Part shown: one piece after another, positions 6,592 through 16,496 of the stretch | Numbering within the stretch: position 1 is the first letter of the stretch | Layout: the number at the start of each line of letters is the position of its first letter | Origin: Corallococcus sp. NCRR | GTDB lineage: Bacteria; Myxococcota; Myxococcia; Myxococcales; Myxococcaceae | Length of the DNA stretch: 64,000 nt | NCBI RefSeq assembly: GCF_026965535.1 | Contig: NZ_CP114039.1 | Span: 1,550,001-1,614,000, forward strand | Direction: 5' to 3' | The notes under the pieces: generated by a model | Seen by the model: only the letters and a program-made list of their open reading frames with translations | What the model was told of the DNA's origin: nothing | Databases searched by the model: none | Program-made: the position numbers and the translations under genes

Positions 6592-8679
6592 TCACCGCGC
6601 CGGCGCCCGCACCTTCGGCTTCGACTCCGTCGCCGCTGGCAGGTTCGCGTCGAACCAGTCCAGCGTGCGCAGGAGCCGGTCCTTCTGGTGCTCGGGCTTG
6701 CGCAGGCTGTGGCCCTCATCCGCGTAGATGACCAACTGGGTCTTCACGCCCAGGGTCTTCAGCGCCTTGTGGAACTCGTAGCCCTGCGACGCGGGCACCT
6801 CCATGTCCCGCTCTCCGTGCAGCACCAGCGTAGGCGCCTTCACCTGCTTCACCCCGTTGATGGGCGAGGAGCGCGTGTACACGTCCGGCGCGTCGTACAC
6901 CGAGGCTCCGAAGTAAGGCAGCATCCAGGAGTCGATGTGGTTCGTGCCGTAGTAGCTCTGCCAGTTCGCGATGCCCGCGCCCGCCACCGCCGCCTGGAAG
7001 CGCTGCGTCCGCGTCACCGCCCACATCGTCAGGAAGCCGCCGTAGCTCCACCCCGTGATGCCCTGCCGCGCCGGGTCCACCGGCGCTGACGCCAGCACCG
7101 CGTCCAGCCCCGCCAGCACGTCGTCGAAGTCCCCGAAGCCGAAGTCGCGGCGGTTCGCCTGCACGAACGCCTCACCCTGGCCGTAGCTGCCTCGCGGGTT
7201 GGGCATGAACACCGCGTAGCCCCTCGCCGCGAACAACGCCGCCTGCGGATTGAACCCCGCCAACACTCCCGCCGCCGGACCTCCGTGCACCACCGTCACC
7301 ATGGGCGCCTTGCGCCCGGACGCGTCCGGCACCGGCAACACCAGCCAGCCCTGCACCGGCTGCCCGTCGCGCGTCCACGTCACGCTGCGAACGTCGCCCA
7401 CCGTCACGCGCACGTCCGCGTTGAGGCGCGTCACCTGCCTCCACGCCCCCACCCGCCCCGTCCACAGCTCCGGCGCCTGGGTGAGGGAGTCGCGCACCAC
7501 CGCGCTCGTCACCCCGTCCCTCCCCAGCGACACCGTCACGCGCTCCGGGCCCTTCCACACCGTCTTCACGTCCCCGCCGTCCGGCGCCACCGCCATCAGC
7601 GCGGCCTCGCCCTGCGCCTGCGCCACGAACACCAGCCGCTCCACCGTGGGCCAGAAGAGGTCCGTCGCCGTCGCCTTCAGCCCCTCCGTCACGTTCCGCG
7701 CGGGCGGCACCTTCGCGGGCAGCTCCGCCTTCTCCCCGAACCGCACCTTCGCCGCCAGCCGCTCCGGCACCGACACCACGAGCACGTCCCCGCCCGTGTT
7801 GCCCTCGTCACTCATCAGCCCTTCGATGAACGCGAGCTGGCGACCGTCCGGACTCCACGCGGGCTCCGCCACCTGCCACCGGGGCGTGTGCAGGAGCGAC
7901 GTCTCTCCCGTCCCCGCCTCCACCGCGTACACCCGCGCGCTCCACCAGTTCGCGTCGCCCGGGGGCTTCGAGGCCGTCACCGCCACCCGGGCGCCGTCCG
8001 GGCTCCACGCGTACTCGTGGATGAACAGGGCCGCGGGCGACACCATCCGCAGCCTCGCGTCCTCCACCGTCACCACCGCGAAGCGCTTCACCGGCGGAGA
8101 CGTCTGCACTACGCCGGTCTCGCGCGCCGCGGGCCCCCGGGGCCCCAGCGCGTCCTCCGCGCCTTCAATGACGAGCAGCCCCACGGACTGCCCGTCCGGC
8201 GACCACTTCGGCGCCGCCAGCACGCCCTTCACCGTGGTGAGCCGCCGCGCGGGCCCGCCCGCCCCCGACGCGTCCGCCACGTAGAGCTGCTTCGCCCGGC
8301 CCTCGCCCGCGGTGGAGAGGAACGCGAGCTGGCGACCGTCCGGGCTCCACGACAGCGAGCCCTCCGCGCACGGCGCGCCATCCTTCGACGCGGTGACGCG
8401 CACCGGCGCGCGCTCCGGATGCGCCAGCTCCCGCACCTGGAGCCTCGCGGCCTCCGCGGTCCCCGGCACCGACTCCACCCAGGCCACCCGCGTGCCGTCC
8501 GGCGACAGCGTCACTTCACGGATGCGCACCAGGCGCTGGAGCGCGTCGTACGTCGCGCTGGCCTCCGCCCGCACGGGCGCGGGCGCTGGCGCCGCACCGG
8601 ACGCCAGCGCGCCCCACACCCAACAGCCCACCGCCACAGCCAGGCTTGCCGCTCGCATCCGCCGCCTCCCGAAAAGCAC
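6592..8679 (-). CDS. S9 family peptidase (acylaminoacyl/prolyl oligopeptidase type), exported
   Basis: 695 aa. An N-terminal signal peptide (about 1-27, ending ASGAAPA) is followed by a WD40-like beta-propeller with repeated 'SPDGxxVA/LAF' blades (about 45-400) and a C-terminal alpha/beta-hydrolase. The catalytic triad is S545 (GWSYGG), D625 (HGERD) and H657 (DEGHS). These enzymes cleave oligopeptides or acylated N-terminal residues; the signal peptide puts it in the periplasm or outside. The gene is monocistronic, converging on the AbiEii-like gene. Confidence 0.93.
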   Translation of the reverse strand: MLFGRRRMRAASLAVAVGCWVWGALASGAAPAPAPVRAEASATYDALQRLVRIREVTLSPDGTRVAWVESVPGTAEAARLQVRELAHPERAPVRVTASKDGAPCAEGSLSWSPDGRQLAFLSTAGEGRAKQLYVADASGAGGPARRLTTVKGVLAAPKWSPDGQSVGLLVIEGAEDALGPRGPAARETGVVQTSPPVKRFAVVTVEDARLRMVSPAALFIHEYAWSPDGARVAVTASKPPGDANWWSARVYAVEAGTGETSLLHTPRWQVAEPAWSPDGRQLAFIEGLMSDEGNTGGDVLVVSVPERLAAKVRFGEKAELPAKVPPARNVTEGLKATATDLFWPTVERLVFVAQAQGEAALMAVAPDGGDVKTVWKGPERVTVSLGRDGVTSAVVRDSLTQAPELWTGRVGAWRQVTRLNADVRVTVGDVRSVTWTRDGQPVQGWLVLPVPDASGRKAPMVTVVHGGPAAGVLAGFNPQAALFAARGYAVFMPNPRGSYGQGEAFVQANRRDFGFGDFDDVLAGLDAVLASAPVDPARQGITGWSYGGFLTMWAVTRTQRFQAAVAGAGIANWQSYYGTNHIDSWMLPYFGASVYDAPDVYTRSSPINGVKQVKAPTLVLHGERDMEVPASQGYEFHKALKTLGVKTQLVIYADEGHSLRKPEHQKDRLLRTLDWFDANLPAATESKPKVRAPAR

Positions 8680-8708
8680 AAGGGGGCGGAGTGTAGCGGA
8701 CCTCCCGC

Positions 8709-9230
8709 TCAGTGCAGCTGCGTGGGCAGCATGGGCAGCCCGTGGAAGAAGCGCCGCCCGCTCTCGAAGCGGTGGTGGAACGTCACGCGCTGGTCCAGGT
8801 ACAGCCGCGACATCTCCTCCTCGCCGTACGCGCGGAAGAACGCGGCGCGCGCCTCGTCACAGGCCCGCTCGTACTCCACGCACAGGGCCTCCCAGTCCTC
8901 CGGTGGGAGCTCGCCCTCCGGCCAGCCCTCGCCGGTGAGGCCGTAGTCGCGCTCCATCGCGTCCAGCTCGCGCGCCCGCATCCGCACGCGCGGATCCTCC
9001 GCGATGGCCTCGTCCGCCATCGCCGTGAGGATGTGCGCCACCAGGAAGAAGCCCGCGTCCGGCGGCACCGCGCCCGCGTCCCGCGCGCTCCGGAACGTCA
9101 CCAGCAGCTGCGCGTCCATCTCCTCGCCGCCCAGCTCCGCCAGCTTCGCGGCCAGCCCGCGCCACCGGGCCTCGGTCTCCAGGGCCTCCCGCCGCACCCC
9201 TTCCAGCTCCTGCTCACCCGTCTTTTTCAT
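8709..9230 (-). CDS. Hypothetical protein
   Basis: 173 aa from ATG 9230 (MKKTGEQELEGVRREALETE); the open frame extends upstream but that part has no coding character and the ATG lies at the head of a plausible helix. The protein is acidic and largely helical with many Glu and Arg ('MADEAIAEDPRVRMRARELDAMERDY'), ending in an aromatic stretch 'RVTFHHRFESGRRFFHGL'. No signal peptide, membrane segment or recognised domain. It diverges from the transporter gene at 9587. Confidence 0.6.
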   Translation of the reverse strand: MKKTGEQELEGVRREALETEARWRGLAAKLAELGGEEMDAQLLVTFRSARDAGAVPPDAGFFLVAHILTAMADEAIAEDPRVRMRARELDAMERDYGLTGEGWPEGELPPEDWEALCVEYERACDEARAAFFRAYGEEEMSRLYLDQRVTFHHRFESGRRFFHGLPMLPTQLH

Positions 9231-9586
9231 GGTGTCCTCTCCTGGCCCGCGAAAGGCCCCTTCCCACGAAGGTTCCCATCCCCGTCTGACGCTCGGGCCC
9301 GGCAAACCGTGCTGTCCCCTTTTTCCACGACGTCCCGGCGCGTCAGGTGCCGGACGCCCGAGCGCGGCGCCGTCGCGTGGCGGACGCGCAACCGTGCTCG
9401 GGGGGACGGACGGCCTGGCGGCCAGCCCGGCCATTTCGGGGCTGCCGGGGTGACGAACCACGCGGCCGGTGATTGCGCCCGGCCATGCCCTTCGCGAATG
9501 CCGGGTGTCACCCGCAGGACGCTTGGGCGAGGCCCGGCCCCGGCGCGCACACTTGGAGGCGGACAGTGGTTGCCGCCGGGCGCGGG
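9231..9586. other. Intergenic region between divergent genes, no gene seen
   Basis: This 356-bp gap separates the starts of two divergent genes, so promoters for both must lie here. The plus-strand frame of the transporter stays open from 9473, but that extension (MRPAMPFANAGCH...) is low-complexity and precedes the conserved part of the protein. I see no convincing inverted repeat, sigma-70 box pair or RNA gene. Confidence 0.5.
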
Positions 9587-10732
9587 ATGACGCATCCGCA
9601 AGACATGGGGCCCGAAGCCGGTGGCCCGCCCTGGGGAGCCCCACCGGTGTCCGAGCCCGCCGCCCCGCTACAGACGAAGTCCCAGGTGTCCATCCGCACG
9701 GTGTTCACCGTGTGCTTCGGGGTGCTGGGCGTGATGGCCCTGGTGGTGCTCATCGCCAAGACGCGCGTGGCGCTCACGCTCACCGGCATCGCGGCGCTCA
9801 TCGCGCTGTCGCTGGAGCACGGCGTGTCGCGGCTGGAGAAGCGCGGCTTCAAGCGGTGGCTGGCCATCGCCGTGGTGCTGTTCGGGCTGTTCGTGGCCAT
9901 CGTCGCGCTGGGCCTGCTGGTGATTCCGGACCTGGTGGAGCAGGTGGACGCGCTCGTCACCCAGTGGCCGCATCTGTGGAAGCAGGTGCGCGGCACCGGC
10001 ATCCTGCGCGCGCTCAACCAGCGGCTGCACAGCCTGGGCTGGAACGAACGGCTGGAGGAGGCCACGCCCGCGCTCGCGGGGCCCCTGCCCGAGCTCCTGA
10101 TGAGCGCGATTGGCGGCGTGGTGGGCCTGCTGGGCGGCGTCATCACCGTCTTCTTCCTGGTGGTGTTCATGCTGGTGTTCGGCGGCGGCATGCTCAGGCG
10201 CCTGCTGGACCTGGCCCGCCCCGACCACCGCCTGCGCTACGTGCGCGTGCTGCGCAACGTGTACACCGCGACGGGCGGCTACCTGTCCGGCATCACGCTC
10301 ATCTGCGCCATCAACGCCACGCTCACCACCACCATGCTGGCGGTGCTGGGCATGCCCTTCTATCTGCCCCTGGGCGTGGCCAGCGGCTTCTCCAGCCTGG
10401 TGCCCTACGCGGGGCCCATCATCGCGGGCGGCATCATCACGCTGCTCACGCTGGCCACCGGCGGCCTGTGGAAGGCGCTGGCGGTGTTCATCTACTTCCT
10501 CCTCTACGGCCAGTTGGAGGGCAACGTGATGGCGCCGCTCGTGTTCAAGCGCACCGTGCACGTCAACCCGCTCCTCACCCTGCTCGCGGTCCTCTTCTGC
10601 GTGGAGCTGGCGGGCATCGTGGGCGCGGTGGTGGCCGTGCCCGTGGCCGCCACCGTGCAGATCATCGTCCGGGAGGTCCTGCTCTTCCGCCAGGAGCGCC
10701 GCGCGGCGGCCGTCCTGCCTGAAACCCGATGA
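9587..10732 (+). CDS. AI-2E family transporter (PerM/YdiK-like)
   Basis: 381 aa from ATG 9587. Eight or so hydrophobic segments follow the family layout: paired helices at about 25-70 ('TVFTVCFGVLGVMALVVLIA', 'TRVALTLTGIAALIALSLEHGVSRLEKRG'), a cytoplasmic helical section, and a C-terminal block containing 'YLSGITLICAINATLTTTMLAVLG', 'PYAGPIIAGGIITL' and 'EGNVMAPLVFKRTVHVNPLLTLLAVLFC', the most conserved family motif. Members export autoinducer-2 or exchange Na+/H+; the substrate here is open. The stop overlaps the DedA start by four bases. Confidence 0.9.
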   Translation: MTHPQDMGPEAGGPPWGAPPVSEPAAPLQTKSQVSIRTVFTVCFGVLGVMALVVLIAKTRVALTLTGIAALIALSLEHGVSRLEKRGFKRWLAIAVVLFGLFVAIVALGLLVIPDLVEQVDALVTQWPHLWKQVRGTGILRALNQRLHSLGWNERLEEATPALAGPLPELLMSAIGGVVGLLGGVITVFFLVVFMLVFGGGMLRRLLDLARPDHRLRYVRVLRNVYTATGGYLSGITLICAINATLTTTMLAVLGMPFYLPLGVASGFSSLVPYAGPIIAGGIITLLTLATGGLWKALAVFIYFLLYGQLEGNVMAPLVFKRTVHVNPLLTLLAVLFCVELAGIVGAVVAVPVAATVQIIVREVLLFRQERRAAAVLPETR

Positions 10733-11343
10733 CCGGCTCGCCCCTCCAGCTCCTGCTGACGCACGGCTCGGGCCCGCTGCTTTTCCTCGTGCTCGTGGCG
10801 GGGGGCCTGGGGCTGCCGTTCCCGGAGGACCTGGTGCAGCTGGCGGCGGGCGTGCTCTCGCACCGGGGCGCCATGCCGCTGCCGGCCGCCATCGCGCTGT
10901 GCTTCGCGGGCGTGCTGTGCGGGGACACCGTGCTCTTCCTCACGGCGCGCCGGCTGGGGCAGGCGCTCTACACGCACCGGCGCACCCGCCGCCTGTTCCC
11001 GCCCGAGCGCCGCGAGCGCATCCAGGGCCTGTACGCGAAGCACGGCTCGCGCGTCGTCTTCGTGGGCCGGTTCATGTCCGTACTGCGAGTGCCGGTGTTC
11101 GCCATGGCCGCCGCGGAGGGCATGCCCCTGCGCCGCTTCCTGCTCTGGGACGGGCTGGCGCTGTGCGTGAGCTCGCCCCTGGTGGTGACGCTGGGCTACC
11201 TGGGCTCCGCGAGCGTGGACCGCGTGGCGAAGGGCGTGGGCCGCGTGGAGCACTTCGTCGCGCTGGCCGGCGTGGCAGTGCTGCTCATCACACTCGCCGT
11301 GCGGTATGCCCGCGAGAAGCGGCAGCCCCGCCCGTCCCCCTGA
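10729..11343 (+). CDS. DedA family membrane protein
   Basis: 204 aa. It has the DedA (VTT) pattern: a first re-entrant segment 'GLGLPFPEDLVQLAAGVL', then 'FAGVLCGDTVLFLTARRLG', the conserved 'HGSRVVFVGRFMSVLRVPVFAMAAAEGMPLRRFLLWDG' and a C-terminal transmembrane helix (about 178-198). DedA proteins act as lipid scramblases or flippases and affect membrane homeostasis. The overlapping start with the transporter gene makes a two-gene membrane operon. Confidence 0.9.
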   Translation: MTGSPLQLLLTHGSGPLLFLVLVAGGLGLPFPEDLVQLAAGVLSHRGAMPLPAAIALCFAGVLCGDTVLFLTARRLGQALYTHRRTRRLFPPERRERIQGLYAKHGSRVVFVGRFMSVLRVPVFAMAAAEGMPLRRFLLWDGLALCVSSPLVVTLGYLGSASVDRVAKGVGRVEHFVALAGVAVLLITLAVRYAREKRQPRPSP

Positions 11344-11480
11344 AACCCGGGAGCGGAGGTCCCCGGCGCCTCACCCGGGGTTGAAGCAAGCAAGCTCACA
11401 CTTGCCCTGGATGTCCCGGCGCGCGCCGCGCGAATCCGCTATCAACCCAACGGTTTCCCTGGACGAACATCCGAGGCTTC

Positions 11481-14400
11481 ATGACTTCCCCCAATCCCTC
11501 CCAGGCCAGCTCCATGGCGGTGTCCTCCACGGAAGGGGGAATGGACTGGCTGTCCGGCGGCGGGGAGATGGGGCGGTTGATCCGCTCCATGGACTGGTCG
11601 AAGACGCCGCTCGGGCCGGTGGAGACCTGGCCGCAGAGCCTGCGCACGACGGTCAGCCTGTGCCTGTCCTCCACGTTCCCCATCCTCATCGCGTGGGGAC
11701 CGGAGCGCGTGCAGATCTACAACGACAGCTACCGGCCCATCTGCGGCGCGAAGCACCCGGAGTCCATGGGCCAGCCCTTCCGCGACTGCTGGGCCACGGC
11801 GCTGCCGGTGGTGGGCGGCGTGTTCGAGAAGGCGGGCACGGGCATCGGTTCCTACATCGAGAACCAGCGCATGTTCCTGGACCGGTACGGCTACCTGGAG
11901 GAGGCCTTCATGACCTTCTCCTTCAGCCCCATCCGGGACGAATCCGGAGGCGTGGGCGGGCTCTTCCACCCCATCACGGAGGTGACGGAGAAGATGCTCA
12001 GCGCGCGGCGCACGCAGACGCTGCGCGAGCTGTCCGCCCTCCTGGGCAAGGTGAAGACGCTGGAGGACATTGGCGCCGCGCTGTCGCAGTTGCAGCCGGA
12101 CGCCGCGCTCGACGTGCCCTTCCTCCTCTTCTACCGCCGCGACGAGGCGGCCCCCCGCGTCCAGTGGGTGGGCGGCATGGGCCTGCCTCCAGGCACCGCG
12201 TGGAGCCCGGCGGAGGCGGGGTTGGACGCTCCGTGGCCCTTCACCACCGCGGGCGTGGAGTCGGTGGACGTGCCGCGCGCGCCGCTGGACGCGGGCCTGA
12301 CGCTGGGGCCGTACGAGGAGCCGCCCGTGCACGCGCGCGTGCTGCCCATCCACCCGGCCGGCATGGCGGAGCCCTTCGGCTACCTGGTGGCCGGCGTGAG
12401 CCCCCGCCGCGCCATGGATGACGCCTACCGCAACTTCTACGAGCAGTTCCAGGCCACGGTCACCAACGCCGTCGCCAGCGTGCGCGCCTACGAGGCGGAG
12501 GCGCAGCGCGCGGAGGCGCTGGCGGCCATCGACCGGGCGAAGACGACGTTCTTCTCCAACGTGTCGCACGAGTTCCGCACGCCGCTCACGCTCATCCTGG
12601 GCCCGCTGGAGGAGTCGCTCGCGGACGCCTCCGCGCCCCTGCCGCCCACCCAGCGCGCGCGCCAGGAGCTCACCCACCGCAACGCGCTGCGCCTGTTGAA
12701 GCTGGTCAACTCGCTGCTGGACTTCTCACGCATCGAGGCGGGCCGGGTGAAGGCCCGCTTCCACCCCACGGACCTGGCGAAGCTCACCGAGGACCTGGCC
12801 AGCGTCTTCCGATCCGCCATGGAGAAGGCGGGGCTCCAGTACTCCGTGGACGCGCGGGACGTGGGCGAGCCCGTCTACGTGGACCGGGACATGTGGGAGA
12901 AGGTTGTCCTCAACCTGCTCTCCAACGCGTTCAAGTTCACGCTGCACGGCGGCGTCACCGTGAGGCTCCAGCGCGAGGGGGCGCGGGCGCGGCTCACCGT
13001 GCGGGACACCGGCACCGGCATCCCGGAGGCGGAGCTGCCGCGCGTGTTCGAGCGCTTCCATCGCGTGGAGTCCTCGCACGGGCGCACGCACGAAGGCACC
13101 GGCATTGGCCTGGCGCTCATCCAGGAGCTGGTGAAGCTGCACGGCGGCACGTTGAGCGTCCAGAGCGTGGAGGGCGAGGGCAGCACCTTCTCCGTGGAGC
13201 TGCCGCTGGGCCGCGCGCACCTGGCCGCGGAGCAGGTCCAGGAGGACGCGGGGACCCCGCACGCGGGCAAGCTGGGGTCCGCCTTCAGCGAGGAGGCCCT
13301 GCGCTGGCTGCCGGATGCGCCGGAGTCCCCGCCCCCGGGCAGCGAGCCGGAGCCGGAGCCGATGCAGGCCTCCGTCGAGACCACCGTGCTGGGGAACACG
13401 GGCGCGGGGTTCGCGCTGTCCACGAGGCGCGGGAGCGTGCTGGTCGCGGACGACAACGCGGACATGCGCGCGTACGTGAGCAGCCTGCTGTCGGCGCACT
13501 GGAGCGTGCGAGCGGTGGCGGACGGCGAGGCGGCCTTCGAGGCGGCGCTCGAGGCGAAGCCGGACCTCATCGTCAGCGACGTGATGATGCCCCGGCTGGA
13601 CGGCTTCGGGCTGCTCCAGAAGCTGCGCGGCGACGCGCGCACGCGCGGCATCCCCTTCATCATGCTGTCGGCGCGCGCGGGCGAGGAGGCCCGCATCGAG
13701 GGGCTCCAGGCCGGCGCGGACGACTACCTGGTGAAGCCCTTCTCCGCGCGCGAGTTGATCGCGCGCGTGGACAGCCAGCTCCAGCTGGGCCGGGCCCGGC
13801 GGCAGCTCTCCGACTTCTTCATGCAGGCCCCCGCGGCCATGTGCGTGATGTCGGGCCCGGACCTCGTCTTCACGGTCATCAACCCCCTGTTCGCGGCCCT
13901 GATGGGCCGGGACATGCTGGGCCGGCCCGCGCGCGACGCGCAGCCGGAAGGGGGCCACGGCGTGCTGATCCAGCACCTGGAGCGCGTCTACCGCACCGGC
14001 GAGCCCTTCGTGGGCCGCGAGGTGCCGGTGCGACAGCCGGACGGCCAGGGGGGCCTCAAGGAACTGCTGCTGGACGTGGACATCCACGCCCAGCGCGACG
14101 GTGAGGGCCGCATCCAGGGCCTGCTCGTCGCCGTGCAGGAGGTCAGCGAGCGCACCCACGCACGCCAGCAACTGGAGGCCCTCACGCACGACCTCCAGCA
14201 CGCGCTGGCCTCGCGCGACAGCTTCCTGGGCGTGGCGTCACATGAGCTGAAGACGCCCGTCACCGCGCTGCTCCTGCACCTGGAGATGACGCGCCGTCGC
14301 CTGTCTCCCAAGCGCGGCGAGCCGCCCTCCCTGGAGAAGATCGCGTCGGCGATGGAGTCCGCGCAGCGGCAGGTGGAGCGGATGTCGCGGCTGGTGGACG

Positions 14401-14909
14401 AGCTGCTGGACGTCTCCCGCATCCGCGCGGGCAAGCTCGACCTCCACATGGAGGAGAGCGACCCGATGGAGCTGGTGCACGAGGTCCTCGACATCTTCCG
14501 CGAGCAGTTGGACCAGGCCCAGTGCGTCCTGCAGCTGCGGGCGGAGCTGGACCTGCGCGTGTGGTGGGACCGCTCGCGCATGCAGCAGGTGCTGACGAAC
14601 CTGGTGTCCAACGCCATCAAGTACGCGCCGGGCACGGCGCTCGGCATCGGGCTGCGCAAGCACGACGACCGGCTCATCCTCTACGTGTCGGACGGCGGCC
14701 CGGGCATCCCGCCGGAGCACCAGGACCGCGTCTTCGAGCGCTTCGAGCGCGGCGGCCCGCCCCGCTCCGTGCACGGCCTGGGGCTGGGCCTCTTCATCGC
14801 CCAGCAGATCGTCCAGGGCCATGGCGGCAAGCTGGTCCTGAAGAGCACTCCGGGCCAGGGCGCCGCCTTCATCATCGACCTGCCGCTGCCGCCGCGGGCC
14901 CAGGCCTGA
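11481..14909 (+). CDS. Hybrid sensor histidine kinase: PAS/GAF - HK - REC - PAS - HK
   Basis: 1142 aa, cytoplasmic. Order: PAS-like sensor (about 30-170; 'LGPVETWPQSLRTTVSLCLSSTFPILIAWGP'), GAF-like region (about 180-340), HisKA with H363 (SHEFRTPL) and HATPase, a receiver with D700 (VSDVMMPRLDG), another PAS (about 775-890), then a second HisKA with H921 (SHELKTPV) and HATPase to the end. Two full kinase cores around one internal receiver make an intramolecular relay likely. No output domain or partner regulator is adjacent. The N-terminal PAS type occurs in many myxobacterial orphan kinases. Confidence 0.92.
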   Translation: MTSPNPSQASSMAVSSTEGGMDWLSGGGEMGRLIRSMDWSKTPLGPVETWPQSLRTTVSLCLSSTFPILIAWGPERVQIYNDSYRPICGAKHPESMGQPFRDCWATALPVVGGVFEKAGTGIGSYIENQRMFLDRYGYLEEAFMTFSFSPIRDESGGVGGLFHPITEVTEKMLSARRTQTLRELSALLGKVKTLEDIGAALSQLQPDAALDVPFLLFYRRDEAAPRVQWVGGMGLPPGTAWSPAEAGLDAPWPFTTAGVESVDVPRAPLDAGLTLGPYEEPPVHARVLPIHPAGMAEPFGYLVAGVSPRRAMDDAYRNFYEQFQATVTNAVASVRAYEAEAQRAEALAAIDRAKTTFFSNVSHEFRTPLTLILGPLEESLADASAPLPPTQRARQELTHRNALRLLKLVNSLLDFSRIEAGRVKARFHPTDLAKLTEDLASVFRSAMEKAGLQYSVDARDVGEPVYVDRDMWEKVVLNLLSNAFKFTLHGGVTVRLQREGARARLTVRDTGTGIPEAELPRVFERFHRVESSHGRTHEGTGIGLALIQELVKLHGGTLSVQSVEGEGSTFSVELPLGRAHLAAEQVQEDAGTPHAGKLGSAFSEEALRWLPDAPESPPPGSEPEPEPMQASVETTVLGNTGAGFALSTRRGSVLVADDNADMRAYVSSLLSAHWSVRAVADGEAAFEAALEAKPDLIVSDVMMPRLDGFGLLQKLRGDARTRGIPFIMLSARAGEEARIEGLQAGADDYLVKPFSARELIARVDSQLQLGRARRQLSDFFMQAPAAMCVMSGPDLVFTVINPLFAALMGRDMLGRPARDAQPEGGHGVLIQHLERVYRTGEPFVGREVPVRQPDGQGGLKELLLDVDIHAQRDGEGRIQGLLVAVQEVSERTHARQQLEALTHDLQHALASRDSFLGVASHELKTPVTALLLHLEMTRRRLSPKRGEPPSLEKIASAMESAQRQVERMSRLVDELLDVSRIRAGKLDLHMEESDPMELVHEVLDIFREQLDQAQCVLQLRAELDLRVWWDRSRMQQVLTNLVSNAIKYAPGTALGIGLRKHDDRLILYVSDGGPGIPPEHQDRVFERFERGGPPRSVHGLGLGLFIAQQIVQGHGGKLVLKSTPGQGAAFIIDLPLPPRAQA

Positions 14910-14920
14910 GCCAGGCGCCT

Positions 14921-16369
14921 TCAGTGCGCGACGCCCGGGGGCTTCACCGGCCCGGGCTGGATGTTCTGGTTCACGTGGAAGAGGTTGTGCGGGTCGTAGG
15001 TCCGCTTCACCTCCACCAGCCGCGGGTAGTTGTCACCGTAGGTGGCCTGCACGCGCTCCTGGCCCTCCTCCATCATGAAGTTCACGTAGGCGCCGCCCGC
15101 CGAGTACGGGTGCAGCGCGTCCCAGTACTCCTTCGCCCAGGCGGAGATGTCCGCCGCCCGCTCCGGTGACGGGTCGACCCCGACGATGACCTCCGACCAG
15201 CGCGCGTCGCGGAAGCGGAAGGCCGTGTCATGCGGGCCCACCCGGTGCGCCGCCCCGTCGATGGGGTACAGGTGCATGGTGGAATGCATGGACGGCAGGC
15301 GCTGCGCGAAGGACACGTGGCGCTCGATGGCCGCGTCCGGAATCTCGCGCACGAAGTCCGCGCGCCAGTACCACTGGTGGCCCGGCGGATAGAGCGCGTC
15401 GAAGGCGCTCTGCAGCATCGGGAAGGGCATGGGCATCACGCCGTGCAGCGCGGGCTGGAGCGCCAGCACGGGCGCGAACAGTTCGTCCGCGCGCGCGGGG
15501 TCGCCCGTGTAGCACCACACCACGCCGCACATCTTCTGGAGGTGGAGCGCCTCCGGGAAGGGCGGCGCGGGCGGCACGGTGAGGAAGGCGAAGAAGCCGC
15601 TGAGGTCCTCCGGCGCGGCCGGGAGGAACTCGCGGTACCAGGCCAGCACCTCCGCCGCGCGGTCCAGGGGCCAGAGCGTGGGCCCACCGATGACGGTGTC
15701 CACGGGGTTGGCGCGGAAGAGGAACGACGTCACCACGCCGAAGTTGCCGCCTCCGCCGCGCACGGCCCAGAACAGGTCCGGGTGCTTCTGCTCGTTCGCG
15801 GTGACGAAGCGGCCGTCCGCGAGCACCATGTCCACGGCGAGCAGGTTGTCGATGGTGAGCCCGAAGCGGCGCGTGAGGTACCCCAGGCCGCCGCCCAGCG
15901 TGAGCCCGGCCACGCCCGTGGTGGAGATGATGCCGGAGGGCACCGCGAGCCCGAACGCGTGCGTGGCGTGGTCCACGTCCCCCCAGACGGCGCCGCCGGA
16001 GACGCGCACCGTGCGGGCGTCCGGGTCCACGCGCACGCCGCGCATGCGCGACAGGTCGATGACCAGTCCGTCATCCACCAGCCCCAGGCCTCCGCCGTTG
16101 TGGCCGCCGCCGCGCACGGCCAGGGGGAGCTTGCGCTCGCGGGCCAGGGACACCGCGGCGATGACGTCCGCCACGTCCGCGCACCGGGCCACCATGGCCG
16201 GGCGCTTGTGGATCATCGCGTTGTACAGCTGGCACGCCTCCGCGTAGTCCGCGTCGCCCGGCTGGATGAGCGCGCCACGCAGCTGCGCCCGGAACAGCTC
16301 CACGCTGTCCGGCGTCAGCCCGGCGGGCAGGCCGGGGCCTGTCTGCGGGCGGTGGGTTTCGAGTGTCAC
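14921..16369 (-). CDS. FAD-binding oxidoreductase, berberine-bridge-enzyme type
   Basis: 482 aa from GTG 16369, chosen because AGGAGGG (16383-16377) lies seven bases upstream; the open frame extends 26 codons further. The FAD-linked PCMH domain shows 'AVRGGGHNGGGLGL' with H90 as probable covalent FAD site, and the C-terminal BBE motif 'YDPHNLFHVNQNI' is intact. The second FAD-binding segment reads 'GLTLGGGLGYLTRRFG' with no cysteine, so single rather than double covalent attachment is expected. Substrates in this family are sugars, alkaloids or polyketides. It faces the hybrid kinase and lies downstream of bioA on the same strand. Confidence 0.9.
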   Translation of the reverse strand: MTLETHRPQTGPGLPAGLTPDSVELFRAQLRGALIQPGDADYAEACQLYNAMIHKRPAMVARCADVADVIAAVSLARERKLPLAVRGGGHNGGGLGLVDDGLVIDLSRMRGVRVDPDARTVRVSGGAVWGDVDHATHAFGLAVPSGIISTTGVAGLTLGGGLGYLTRRFGLTIDNLLAVDMVLADGRFVTANEQKHPDLFWAVRGGGGNFGVVTSFLFRANPVDTVIGGPTLWPLDRAAEVLAWYREFLPAAPEDLSGFFAFLTVPPAPPFPEALHLQKMCGVVWCYTGDPARADELFAPVLALQPALHGVMPMPFPMLQSAFDALYPPGHQWYWRADFVREIPDAAIERHVSFAQRLPSMHSTMHLYPIDGAAHRVGPHDTAFRFRDARWSEVIVGVDPSPERAADISAWAKEYWDALHPYSAGGAYVNFMMEEGQERVQATYGDNYPRLVEVKRTYDPHNLFHVNQNIQPGPVKPPGVAH

Positions 16370-16496
16370 GGCGGTTCCCTCCTCAAGAGCCGGCACCGGC
16401 ACGGCGCCTGACTCAACGGATGCGCACGGAGGAGGGCCGGGACGCACCGGGAGGCAGGAGGGGGCCTCCTGGCACGCGCTGGCGGCGTGGAGCGGC

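Noticed and set aside
9473-9586. N-terminal extension of the AI-2E-type transporter
   Set aside because: Thirty-eight extra residues of low complexity before the conserved helices; ATG 9587 gives a normal family N-terminus.
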